This document shows positions 1 to 6,348 of a DNA stretch of 19,683 nt, in pieces. The notes under the pieces were generated by a model. The model was given only the letters and a program-made list of their open reading frames with translations, did not search any database and was not told where the DNA came from. This DNA is from Candidatus Daviesbacteria bacterium (GTDB lineage Bacteria; Patescibacteriota; Microgenomatia; Daviesbacterales; UBA10151). The first letter of the stretch is position 1. Each line of letters starts with the position of its first letter. The translations under genes and the position numbers were made by a program. Location: the NCBI GenBank assembly GCA_016186985.1, contig JACPKO010000008.1:1-19683 (forward strand), in the 5' to 3' direction.

Positions 1-2
1 AC

Positions 3-482
3 GAAGACGAAACCAGGAAACTTATCCTATCTTTTGCAAACGCTTCAACAGCTGAGGAACAACAGGCAGCATTAACAACCTCGTGGTTAACACCTCCAAA
101 ACCTATTACAGTTACCGTTAAAAAAACGCCGGAACAGCAAAGAGACGAGGATGAAAGAGCAAGCCGAGATCGTGAACGCTGGAGAATATCTATGGCAACT
201 GAGATGATTTCAGATGTTTCGCAAAAATTACCTCAGTTAGCTGCTGATAAATATCCTGATTTAAAGCCTAGGTTAGACTCTGCAATAAACATGTTGCTTG
301 CTAGCATAGCAAAATATCAAGGGAAGAATGTCAATGTTGTTGATAGACTTAAAAATGAGATCGACCGCCTCAAGGAAGAAAATGATTTGCTAAGAAGACA
401 AAACACAGCTCTTAATAAAAGTTTGGCTGTTACCAAAAAAGTTGAGGAAGAAGAGCTTCAATTAAGAGAGAACAACCCTTAA
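3..482 (+). CDS. 3' part of a coiled-coil protein of unknown function (5' end outside window)
   Basis: The reading frame is open from the first bases of the window to the TAA at 480-482, giving about 159 residues. An ATG at 192 is internal, because the frame continues upstream without a stop, so I treat the gene as truncated by the window edge. The visible part is charged. It has a Pro/Thr/Lys stretch followed by a block rich in Glu, Asp and Arg, then a mixed helical region. The last 50 residues show leucine/isoleucine heptad spacing (VDRLKNEIDRLKEEN, then LLRRQ and LNKSL), which is a strong short coiled coil or leucine-zipper-like segment near the C-terminus. There is no membrane segment or recognisable enzymatic motif. 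It may be a self-associating or structural protein. I do not recognise the family. Confidence 0.7.
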   Translation, partial: EDETRKLILSFANASTAEEQQAALTTSWLTPPKPITVTVKKTPEQQRDEDERASRDRERWRISMATEMISDVSQKLPQLAADKYPDLKPRLDSAINMLLASIAKYQGKNVNVVDRLKNEIDRLKEENDLLRRQNTALNKSLAVTKKVEEEELQLRENNP

Positions 483-548
483 ACTCCATAAGCTTTACGC
501 CATCATCTCCGCCTAAAACTTAAGATCCTTCTTTTATTTTTTCTCCGG

Positions 549-574
549 TATAATAGGAATGGTGATTAAGGAGG
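549..574 (+). promoter_or_regulatory. TATAAT -10 box and Shine-Dalgarno of the small acidic gene
   Basis: A perfect TATAAT lies at 549-554. AAGGAGG lies at 568-574, 8 nt before a TTG at 583. Together they imply transcription starting near 561 and translation from the TTG. The ATG at 559 is too close to the -10 box to lie usefully inside the transcript. I see no convincing -35 box. Confidence 0.6.
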
Positions 575-582
575 TAATTTTA

Positions 583-795
583 TTGGACGATGATATAAAG
601 CACAAAAAAATTATAACCCCGGCCCAGGAAGGCGAGGGAAAAATAAGCGGCGGCACCCCAGACCTTGAATCAGATGATGATACGCTGGAAAACGCCCATG
701 AAATGGGTTTGTACAAAGATGATGATGGAGAGCACCCGCAGGAGTTGAACTTGGCAGCGGAAGTTATGAAAGCAGAAGAAGGCCGGAAGAATTAA
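583..795 (+). CDS. Small acidic hypothetical protein (TTG start)
   Basis: This is a 70-residue protein when started at TTG 583, where AAGGAGG is ideally spaced. A longer form from ATG 559 would add eight residues but lacks a ribosome site. The protein is very acidic and hydrophilic, with an N-terminal DDD run, an ESDDDTLENAHEMG segment and a C-terminal helix (ELNLAAEVMKAEEG). It has no signal peptide, membrane segment or cysteines. A terminator is not obvious. The next feature is a tRNA with its own promoter, so the gene is probably monocistronic. The good promoter and ribosome site argue that it is real. The function is unknown; the composition suggests a soluble or partly disordered protein. 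Confidence 0.65.
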   Translation: MDDDIKHKKIITPAQEGEGKISGGTPDLESDDDTLENAHEMGLYKDDDGEHPQELNLAAEVMKAEEGRKN

Positions 796-824
796 AGCAA
801 TTCGAAATTTAAGCCTAAATCAGA

Positions 825-830
825 TATAAT
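825..830 (+). promoter_or_regulatory. -10 box of the tRNA-Lys promoter
   Basis: TATAAT lies 16 nt before the first tRNA base. A weak -35 candidate (TTCGAA, 801-806) is 18 nt upstream. Confidence 0.55.
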
Positions 831-846
831 TCATTCGCGCAAACGC

Positions 847-921
847 GGACCGGTAGCTCAGCGGTAGAGCAAATCCCTCTTAAGGATAAGGCCGTGGGTT
901 CAAATCCCACCCGGTTCACCA
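847..921 (+). tRNA. tRNA-Lys, anticodon CUU
   Basis: A complete 75-nt cloverleaf can be drawn. The acceptor stem GGACCGG pairs with CCGGUUC with one G-U pair, followed by discriminator A and an encoded CCA at 919-921. The D arm is GCUC/GAGC. The anticodon loop CUCUUAA has CUU at 879-881, which reads AAG (lysine). The T arm is GUGGG-UUCAAAU-CCCAC. The outermost anticodon-stem pair (872/888) is an A-A mismatch; the other four pairs are sound. The variable loop is five bases. Confidence 0.93.
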
Positions 922-931
922 ATCATAAGGG

Positions 932-953
932 TTCGCCTCCGGCGAAGCCGGAG
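932..953. repeat. Overlapping palindromes just after tRNA-Lys
   Basis: Two mutually exclusive hairpins share the same bases. TTCGCC-TCC-GGCGAA (932-946) has 6 bp, and CTCCGGC-GAA-GCCGGAG (937-953) has 7 bp. Both are GC-rich against an AT-rich background. There is no T-run behind them, so they are not a typical intrinsic terminator. They resemble a REP-like dispersed palindrome. Confidence 0.6.
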
Positions 954-1023
954 CGTGTATTGTCCCTGCTGGATCACTTAATCTAATATCCTATAGCATC
1001 TACTATTCCTCTTTAATTTAAGG

Positions 1024-1029
1024 TATAAT
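1024..1029 (+). promoter_or_regulatory. -10 box of typA
   Basis: TATAAT ends 17 nt before the typA ATG. This implies a leader of roughly 10 nt, with no Shine-Dalgarno visible. No -35 box is evident. Confidence 0.5.
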
Positions 1030-1046
1030 TACTCTTCGGCCTTAAT

Positions 1047-1757
1047 ATGACTAAAAACCTAAGAAATGTAGCTATCATCGCTCACGTTGACCACGGAAAG
1101 ACTACGCTCGTGGATGCTTTGCTTACCCAAACCCAGACAAAAATGGATAAGGATTTAGTCGGAACTGACTTAATAATGGATTCCAATGAGCTTGAGAAAG
1201 AGCGCGGAATTACTATTTTTTCTAAAAACGCCTCTGTTAACTGGCACGGAACTAAAATCAATATCATTGATACCCCGGGACACGCAGATTTCGGAGGGGA
1301 AGTTGAGCGGGTTTTGAAGATGGCTGACGGCTGTCTTTTACTGATTGATGCAAAAGAAGGACCAATGCCCCAAACACGGTTTGTTTTAAAACAGGCTCTG
1401 CAAATGGGTTTAAAAGTTATTGTTGTAGTAAATAAGGTAGACCGGCCGGATGCGCGCATTGAATATGTTTTAAATAGAACCTTTGACCTTTTTATTGATT
1501 TGGGAGCTGATGAGGAAAGTGCTTACTTCCCCGTAATTTATTCCTCAGGAAAGTTCGGCAAAGCAGGACCCGAGCCTGATATAAACAAAATGACTGATAT
1601 CACTCCTGTATTTGAGGCAATTATGAAGGAAATTCCCGAGCCGTCCGGTGATCCTGATAAACCTTTACAGCTATTAATCACCAACATCAGCGGAGATAAT
1701 TTTAAGGGTAGGTTGAGAACGGAAGAATCAGTGCAGGTCAGGAAGTCATTCACTTAA
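1047..1757 (+). CDS. typA: TypA/BipA GTPase, N-terminal fragment of a frameshifted gene
   Basis: TypA/BipA is a ribosome-associated translational GTPase of the EF-G superfamily involved in ribosome assembly and stress adaptation. This fragment holds the whole G domain: G1 AHVDHGKTT (residues 12-20), G2 in the ERGITI region, G3 DTPGHADF, G4 NKVD and the SSGK G5 region. It continues into the start of domain II (PLQLLITNIS). At about 1712 the frame is lost. The family motif G-x-(I/L)-x-I-G-R is missing its last five residues, and the reading runs out of frame to a TAA at 1755-1757. The downstream half is intact in the frame beginning at 1712. The last roughly 15 residues of this ORF are therefore not genuine TypA sequence. 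The gene would be about 600 aa if intact. Confidence 0.9.
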   Translation: MTKNLRNVAIIAHVDHGKTTLVDALLTQTQTKMDKDLVGTDLIMDSNELEKERGITIFSKNASVNWHGTKINIIDTPGHADFGGEVERVLKMADGCLLLIDAKEGPMPQTRFVLKQALQMGLKVIVVVNKVDRPDARIEYVLNRTFDLFIDLGADEESAYFPVIYSSGKFGKAGPEPDINKMTDITPVFEAIMKEIPEPSGDPDKPLQLLITNISGDNFKGRLRTEESVQVRKSFT

Positions 1758-1795
1758 ACCGTGAGGGCAGGCAGAAAAAATACCGCATTTCATCA

Positions 1796-2818
1796 TTGAT
1801 GAGTTTTGAAGGGCTGCAGAGAGTGGAGATTACTGAGGCTGAAGCAGGAGATATTGTAGCCATAAGCGGAATTCCGGACATCACGATAGGCGAAACAGTT
1901 GCTGACCCGGCTGATCCCCGGGCTTTGCCGCTTTTGGATATTGAGGAACCTACGATAAGGATGGTTTTCAGCGTTAACTCCTCCCCTTTTGCAGGGCGTG
2001 AAGGTGAATTTAAAACAACAAGGCAAATTCAGGAGAGGCTTTACCGGGAACTTGAGACAGATGTGGCCTTAAGGGTGCAAAACGGGTTAAATACCGACTG
2101 GATCGTCTCAGGCAGGGGTGAGCTTCATCTGGCCATATTAATCGAAAGAATGCGCAGGGAAGGATATGAGTTCCAGGTGTCCAGGCCTCAGGTTATAACG
2201 AAAGTGGAAAACGGAGTAACGCTGGCGCCGTACGAAAGGGTATTTATTGAAACTCCTGAGCAATTTTCAGGAACAGTTATTCAAAAATTAGGACAAAGGC
2301 ACGGGAATTTGATCAATATGAAAAACGATGGCGGAATAGTTGATATGGAATATGTCATCCCGACACGAGAATTGTTCGGATTCCGAAGCCAATTTATTAC
2401 CGACACCAAGGGACTGGGAATAATAAACACGATTTTTGAGGATTTCAGACCGGACTCAAGCGAAGGGTTTGAAAGGGATAACGGGTCGCTGGTTGTCCAT
2501 GAAAATGGTACTTCAAAACTTTACAGTTTAACCGGTATCCAAAGTCGGGGAACGGTTTTTATTGGTCCGAATATACCGGTTTATAAGGGTCAGGTAATTG
2601 GCTCAAACGCAAGATCAGGAGATATGAGTGTTAATGTTTGTAAAGAAAAACAGCAGACAAACCACCGCTCTTCCGGTGAGGGTGTTTCAGAACATTTCAA
2701 CGAACCAAAGCTTATGGATCTGGAAGATTCTTTAGAATATATAGATGATACTGAGCTGGTTGAAGTTACCCCCAAAAACATCCGTATACGAAAAATTGAT
2801 TTGTACGGGACAAGGTAA
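1796..2818 (+). CDS. typA: TypA/BipA, C-terminal fragment of the same frameshifted gene
   Basis: This is the rest of TypA in another frame. Homologous reading begins upstream of the ATG at 1796. From 1712 the frame gives VENGRISAGQEVIHLNREG, which matches domain II of the family, then FEGLQRVEITEAEAGDIVAI and the rest. The EF-G-like domains III and V are present (SPFAGREG, SGRGELHL, MRREGYEFQVSRPQV). So is the TypA-specific C-terminal domain (MEYVIPTRELFGFRSQF, VNVCKEKQQTNHRSSG, ELVEVTPKNIRIRKI). No residue loss is apparent other than at the frame junction. The fragment ends 2 nt from the convergent FAD-oxidase stop codon. Alone it lacks the GTPase domain. Both halves look otherwise conserved, so the break is either recent or an assembly error. 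Confidence 0.88.
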   Translation: MMSFEGLQRVEITEAEAGDIVAISGIPDITIGETVADPADPRALPLLDIEEPTIRMVFSVNSSPFAGREGEFKTTRQIQERLYRELETDVALRVQNGLNTDWIVSGRGELHLAILIERMRREGYEFQVSRPQVITKVENGVTLAPYERVFIETPEQFSGTVIQKLGQRHGNLINMKNDGGIVDMEYVIPTRELFGFRSQFITDTKGLGIINTIFEDFRPDSSEGFERDNGSLVVHENGTSKLYSLTGIQSRGTVFIGPNIPVYKGQVIGSNARSGDMSVNVCKEKQQTNHRSSGEGVSEHFNEPKLMDLEDSLEYIDDTELVEVTPKNIRIRKIDLYGTR

Positions 2819-2820
2819 AT

Positions 2821-4470
2821 TTAAAAGCGGGTTCTTATGTGATTTAAAGAGTATCCCCAATCGGCATCAGTTTTTTTATGGGGATTAAAAATATTTTGCG
2901 GGTCAAAAATATTTTTAATTTCTTTAAAAATTTTAAACATTTCTTTACCGTACATTTTTTCCAGGTAATAACCTCTTATCAACCCTTCGTTGTGCTCAGC
3001 TGAAATTGAGCCGCGGTAATCAAGGACCAGCTGGTTAACCTTTTCCTCAACCACCGGAATTTTATCCCTTTCGGATTTTTTTGAAAAATCCATTAAGGGA
3101 ATTATATGGAAATTCCCGTCCCCCATATGCCCCGCCACGGTATAATCTATTTTATGTTCCTCCAAAATTTTTATGAGTTTGGGGAAAAATTCCACGAGAA
3201 ACTCAGGATTTATAATAAAGTCGTCTATAAAAGGGGCCGTGTGGCGGTTTTTGACATTTTTACGGAGTAAATTAAAACTTTCCCTCCTGATAACCCAATA
3301 GTTTTCTGCTTCACTGTCTTTCTCTGCCAGTTCTGTCTTAACCGGAAAATGTTTAATGCTGTCTCTCAGTTTTTCTATTTTAAGTGCAATTTCTAAAGGA
3401 TCATTACTTTCAAATTCAACCAGAAGTGTAAATTTAGGAACACCTTTTATAGCAAATGTCAAAAGATCCGGTAAAAATTGCAGACCCATCCTAATTGTCC
3501 CTAAAAAGCCCAGGATATAGATAAACTGAGGCATAAACTTAAGCGCTAACTTTAAAGTATGGTCATCAAAAGCCTCAAAGCTGTCCGGTTTTGTTTTTAA
3601 CACATCGTTTATAAGACGGGGCAGGATATTTATATCGTTTAAGTAAATTACAAGAAGTCCTGAATGCTTTTTAGCCTCAACTAAACCGAGTTCTGCCTCA
3701 ATATTAAACCCCAGTGTCCCCTGGGCACCGACAAACAATTTAGTCAAATCAAAATATTCCCGGTCCCAGACATCCCAGATATTATAACCCGTTGAATTTT
3801 TGCTTACATTAGGCTTGGCCTTTTTAACAAGGTCATAGTTCTCTTCACAAATTTTATAAATCCTGCGGTAAATTTCCCCTTCAAAGTCATCCTGCTTAAG
3901 TTTTTTATCAAGTTCTTTTTTGTTAAATTTTTCAAATTCATAAATTTCCCCGTCAGATAAAATCATTTTCAGTTTTTTTACATAGTCGATAGTTTTTCCG
4001 TAAGTTAGTGTCTTTTCTCCCCCGGAATTATTGCTGATTATCCCTCCTATTGCACAAATATTTCTTGAGGCCGGATACGAGGGTAAAATTAATTGTTTCT
4101 CTAGGGTCTTTTTCTCAAAATCCCTGTAAAATACACCCGGCTGGACAACCACACCATCAAAATCCAGCCTGCCGATTTCGTTAAGGTGTTTTGAGAAATC
4201 AACTATGATTGAATCGTTAATTGCCCCGCCGGTCATATCTGTCCCTCCGCTTCTTGCGGTAACGGAAAGGCCGGGGTTAACTTTTTTATTCCTTTTTACA
4301 AATTCAACCAAATTACAAACATCATCACTATCAAGCGGGAAAACAACAAGTTGAGGACATACCTCAAAAAGCGAGGTATCGTGACTATAAAGTTTTAAGG
4401 TTTTCGAATCAGTTAACACCTCACCCTGGAAGAAAACTTTTATTTTCCGGGCGAGCTCATCCGTACTCAT
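2821..4470 (-). CDS. FAD-linked oxidase, GlcD / D-lactate dehydrogenase-like
   Basis: This protein of about 549 aa is of the FAD_binding_4 plus FAD-oxidase C family (vanillyl-alcohol oxidase fold), which oxidises 2-hydroxy acids such as D-lactate or glycolate. The FAD-binding half has TARSGGTDMTGGA (about 71-83), a PGV segment (about 111) and the SNNSGG loop (about 146-151). The C-terminal half has GHMGDGNFH (about 446-454), the metal/substrate histidine motif, then SAEHNEGL in place of the usual S-G-E-H-G-(I/L)-G, and FDPQNIFNPHK near the end. The length matches D-lactate dehydrogenases of this type. There is no cysteine-rich Fe-S module, so an external electron acceptor is needed. It lies 4 nt behind the DoxX-like gene, with an AGGAG site inside that gene's 3' end. 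The substrate is not predictable. Confidence 0.88.
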   Translation of the reverse strand: MSTDELARKIKVFFQGEVLTDSKTLKLYSHDTSLFEVCPQLVVFPLDSDDVCNLVEFVKRNKKVNPGLSVTARSGGTDMTGGAINDSIIVDFSKHLNEIGRLDFDGVVVQPGVFYRDFEKKTLEKQLILPSYPASRNICAIGGIISNNSGGEKTLTYGKTIDYVKKLKMILSDGEIYEFEKFNKKELDKKLKQDDFEGEIYRRIYKICEENYDLVKKAKPNVSKNSTGYNIWDVWDREYFDLTKLFVGAQGTLGFNIEAELGLVEAKKHSGLLVIYLNDINILPRLINDVLKTKPDSFEAFDDHTLKLALKFMPQFIYILGFLGTIRMGLQFLPDLLTFAIKGVPKFTLLVEFESNDPLEIALKIEKLRDSIKHFPVKTELAEKDSEAENYWVIRRESFNLLRKNVKNRHTAPFIDDFIINPEFLVEFFPKLIKILEEHKIDYTVAGHMGDGNFHIIPLMDFSKKSERDKIPVVEEKVNQLVLDYRGSISAEHNEGLIRGYYLEKMYGKEMFKIFKEIKNIFDPQNIFNPHKKTDADWGYSLNHIRTRF

Positions 4471-4474
4471 AAAC

Positions 4475-4936
4475 TTACTTTTCTCCTACCATTAACTTTT
4501 GCCAGACAAACCAAAGTCCAATAATCTGTACTGCAAGCATTATTAAATTTAAACTCTCGGTTGATGCACTTGTATAACCTGCTGAGAGCCAAAAAACTGC
4601 ATTTAAGAAAGCACCTGTTAAAAACCCGGCACCTAAGATCATATAGCCTGCCCTTGATCCCTTAGAAACGAAAAGCAAGTATATTGAGGTCAAAGTTATG
4701 CTGATTCCGGCAAAAACTTCCCCGTACATTGTAAGCAGGCCAAAAACTTCGGAATTCGGGATGGCGGTTTGCTCTAAAAAATTTTTTACCAGTGGATAAG
4801 GATTTTTTGAGGCAAATTTAGCAAGTGTTTCTCCTAAACTGCCCACAAATTTACCTTCAGATATCTTTCCGTAACCGCTCCGCAAAAAAATAAAACCAAT
4901 TGAGGCAAATATTAAGTAAAGATATTTATTTCCCAT
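4475..4936 (-). CDS. DoxX/DoxD-like integral membrane protein
   Basis: This is a 153-aa protein with about four hydrophobic helices. The N-terminal LIFASIGFIFLRSGYGKISEG resembles the first helix and small loop of DoxX-family proteins. The mid-protein segment LTMYGEVFAGISITLTSIYLL carries the Gly/Glu pattern of the family's second helix. The start is fixed by AAGGAGGTGA at 4941-4950, seven bases before ATG. DoxX-type proteins are linked to membrane quinone or sulfur redox chemistry and often neighbour oxidoreductases. Here the FAD-linked oxidase follows immediately in the same operon, which suggests the membrane protein could partner the flavoenzyme. That link is an inference from gene order. 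Confidence 0.72.
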   Translation of the reverse strand: MGNKYLYLIFASIGFIFLRSGYGKISEGKFVGSLGETLAKFASKNPYPLVKNFLEQTAIPNSEVFGLLTMYGEVFAGISITLTSIYLLFVSKGSRAGYMILGAGFLTGAFLNAVFWLSAGYTSASTESLNLIMLAVQIIGLWFVWQKLMVGEK

Positions 4937-4940
4937 TAAC

Positions 4941-4950
4941 TCACCTCCTT
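4941..4950 (-). promoter_or_regulatory. Strong Shine-Dalgarno of the DoxX-like gene
   Basis: On the minus strand this reads AAGGAGGTGA, near-perfect anti-SD complementarity, with 7 nt between AAGGAGG and ATG. A TATGAT -10 candidate lies at 4956-4961 (minus strand). Confidence 0.75.
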
Positions 4951-4985
4951 AAAAAATCATAACACATTCTCCTTTTTCGGATTGC

Positions 4986-5014
4986 TTGCTTTTTTACGCA
5001 GGAATGAGTATAAT
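4986..5014 (+). promoter_or_regulatory. Sigma-70-type promoter of the RRM protein gene
   Basis: TTGCTT (4986-4991) and a perfect TATAAT (5009-5014) are separated by 17 bp. The predicted start near 5021 leaves a leader of about 70-85 nt. That is long for this window, where most leaders are very short, and would leave room for post-transcriptional control. Confidence 0.65.
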
Positions 5015-5089
5015 TCTCTTAGTGTTTAGTTCAAGCATGTTAAGTTTCAGACAGTCAGTCTAGTAACGAAAAGCTTATCAAATACTAGA

Positions 5090-5359
5090 TTGGCGGTGAT
5101 TATTATTAAAAAACTTTTTGTCGGTTCCCTTCCCTGGGAAGTTGATGACCAAAAATTAGGTGATTTATTTTCCCAATTCGGTTCGGTTACAAGTGCAGTT
5201 GTTCTAAAAGATAGGATGACTGGAAGATCCCGTGGTTTCGGTTTTGTCGAAATGGCAAATGATAACGAAGCTATGGAAGCTATTGAAAAACTTAATGGTT
5301 CGGATATGGATGGAAGAAAGATTGTTGTTAACGAAGCTAGACCAAGGGAAGACCGCTAA
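5090..5359 (+). CDS. Small single-RRM RNA-binding protein
   Basis: This single RNA recognition motif protein has 89 aa from the in-frame TTG at 5090. RNP2 is LFVGSL (residues 9-14) and RNP1 is RGFGFVEM. The middle segment KDRMTGRSRGFGF is typical of the glycine-poor bacterial RRM proteins also found in cyanobacteria, which bind single-stranded RNA and are often cold-responsive. The C-terminus is a short basic tail (EARPREDR). The start is uncertain. TTG 5090 and GTG 5096 lack a ribosome site, whereas GGCGGTGAT (5092-5100) is placed correctly for an ATT at 5105, giving an N-terminus of M-KKLFVGS like relatives. The gene has its own promoter and an intrinsic terminator just behind it, so it is monocistronic. 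Confidence 0.9.
   Translation: MAVIIIKKLFVGSLPWEVDDQKLGDLFSQFGSVTSAVVLKDRMTGRSRGFGFVEMANDNEAMEAIEKLNGSDMDGRKIVVNEARPREDR
5092..5100 (+). promoter_or_regulatory. Shine-Dalgarno-like site pointing to an AUU start
   Basis: GGCGGTGAT differs at one base from the ideal GGAGGTGAT. It lies 8 nt (from GGCGG) before the ATT codon at 5105-5107, and no ATG exists nearby. It overlaps the TTG and GTG codons that would be the conventional starts. Confidence 0.4.
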
Positions 5360-5368
5360 TTGAAGAAG

Positions 5369-5403
5369 ATCCCCCTCTCTTTAAAGATTGGGGGATTTTT
5401 TTT
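5369..5403 (+). terminator. Rho-independent terminator of the RRM gene
   Basis: The perfect stem ATCCCCC (5369-5375) / GGGGGAT (5390-5396) with a 14-nt loop runs into eight T residues at 5396-5403. It sits ten bases after the RRM stop codon. Confidence 0.92.
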
Positions 5404-5414
5404 AGAATTAGTAT

Positions 5415-6305
5415 ATGTGGTTTCCTGCCGCCATTGCAGCCAGTACGATTATAACGCTCGCATCTATTTTTACAATTTATAAAGTTTATTTAGAAAAACC
5501 CGCCGCGCCCCAATCCCAAACTTTGGTCAGCCAGGGTTCACCTTTACCAAGCACTAATGCCATAACGCCTGCTCCGGCGGTGAGTCCTTCTGAAAAACCC
5601 GCAGTTCCAAAAATTTCTGCAACCCCAAAACCTTCAGATAAAAAAATTACAATTTTGCAAGATAATACAGGAGTTAATTCCAGTGCCAGTCCTTCGCCAG
5701 GCACTGGTTCTTCAATTATATCCGGAACAATTAATCTTGTTGGCAGTCCCCCTTCAGGAAGTACACTCGTAATAGCTGCCAGACCAACAGGTTCCGGCGA
5801 GCAGTTTAAAGTTATTCTTGACGGGATAACTGCACAAAACAACGCCAGTTGGAGTTGGAGCCAGGCTCAAGATGGAGTAAGGTATGATCTATTTGCAGTT
5901 CTAAAAGGTAAGTCAGGATCAGTAGATATTGATTATGCCAGCTCTCCCCCCTCAACCGTCAAAGCTCCCTATCAGGGACAGGTTTTCATTGTTGACGGGG
6001 GATATACACTCTCGGCCCCTACAGGTTCTGCTTCGGTAAGCTGCACAACCCACCTTGGTAATAATTCATGGAATACGACCGTGAGTTACCCGGCTGTTAC
6101 CGGTGCGAAGATGTATCATGTACAAATTGGAACCACAAGCGGAGGCAATGATCTTCTGGATGTAATACTTGATGCTCAAAGTGTAAACCCAAATCTTACT
6201 GATAGTACAAATTATTATTTCCGCTACTCAGTCGCTAGTGTTTCCTACCCTACTGCATATCAATATTCTTCATATTCTTCAGTTTCAACTATCAGGTGCC
6301 CCTAA
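5415..6305 (+). CDS. Anchored extracellular protein of unknown function
   Basis: This is a 296-aa protein. Residues 2-24 form one hydrophobic segment (AAIAASTIITLASIFTIYKVY) that probably acts as an uncleaved signal anchor; no lipobox cysteine follows. Residues 29-100 are a Pro/Ser/Ala/Thr-rich linker typical of surface proteins. From about 101 onward the chain is beta-rich, first a GTINLVG...LVIAARP segment resembling a small beta-sandwich, then a C-terminal part with repeated Tyr/Ser (YSSYSSVST) and two Cys, near SVSCTT and at the end. The domain order suggests a stalked cell-surface protein with one or two Ig-like modules. No enzymatic motif is seen. It starts 12 nt after the RRM terminator, and no convincing promoter or ribosome site is visible. 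Confidence 0.75.
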   Translation: MWFPAAIAASTIITLASIFTIYKVYLEKPAAPQSQTLVSQGSPLPSTNAITPAPAVSPSEKPAVPKISATPKPSDKKITILQDNTGVNSSASPSPGTGSSIISGTINLVGSPPSGSTLVIAARPTGSGEQFKVILDGITAQNNASWSWSQAQDGVRYDLFAVLKGKSGSVDIDYASSPPSTVKAPYQGQVFIVDGGYTLSAPTGSASVSCTTHLGNNSWNTTVSYPAVTGAKMYHVQIGTTSGGNDLLDVILDAQSVNPNLTDSTNYYFRYSVASVSYPTAYQYSSYSSVSTIRCP

Positions 6306-6322
6306 ATTGTAAAGTTTAGGCA

Positions 6323-6339
6323 CACACCTTTAAGGTGTG
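6323..6339. repeat. Hairpin CACACCTT-T-AAGGTGTG between convergent genes, copy 1
   Basis: This near-perfect palindrome is followed on the + strand by AAGCTAAAT. It lies between the stop of the surface protein and the stop of the convergent solute-binding protein. There is no T-run, so terminator function is weak at best. A near copy, including the GAAGCT flank, is at 15413-15427. Confidence 0.7.
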
Positions 6340-6348
6340 AAGCTAAAT

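Noticed and set aside
1082..1459. Open frames antisense to typA and to the uvr genes (several of 60-125 codons)
   Set aside because: They mirror conserved genes on the other strand, have no promoter or ribosome site, and show compositions typical of shadow frames.
1700..1760. Programmed ribosomal frameshift in typA
   Set aside because: No slippery heptamer is evident, and five conserved residues are missing at the junction, which a frameshift would not restore; a deletion explains it better.
6323..6339. Intrinsic terminator between the surface protein and solute-binding protein genes
   Set aside because: The hairpin is symmetrical but has no T-run on either side; it fits better as a dispersed repeat, though weak termination cannot be excluded.
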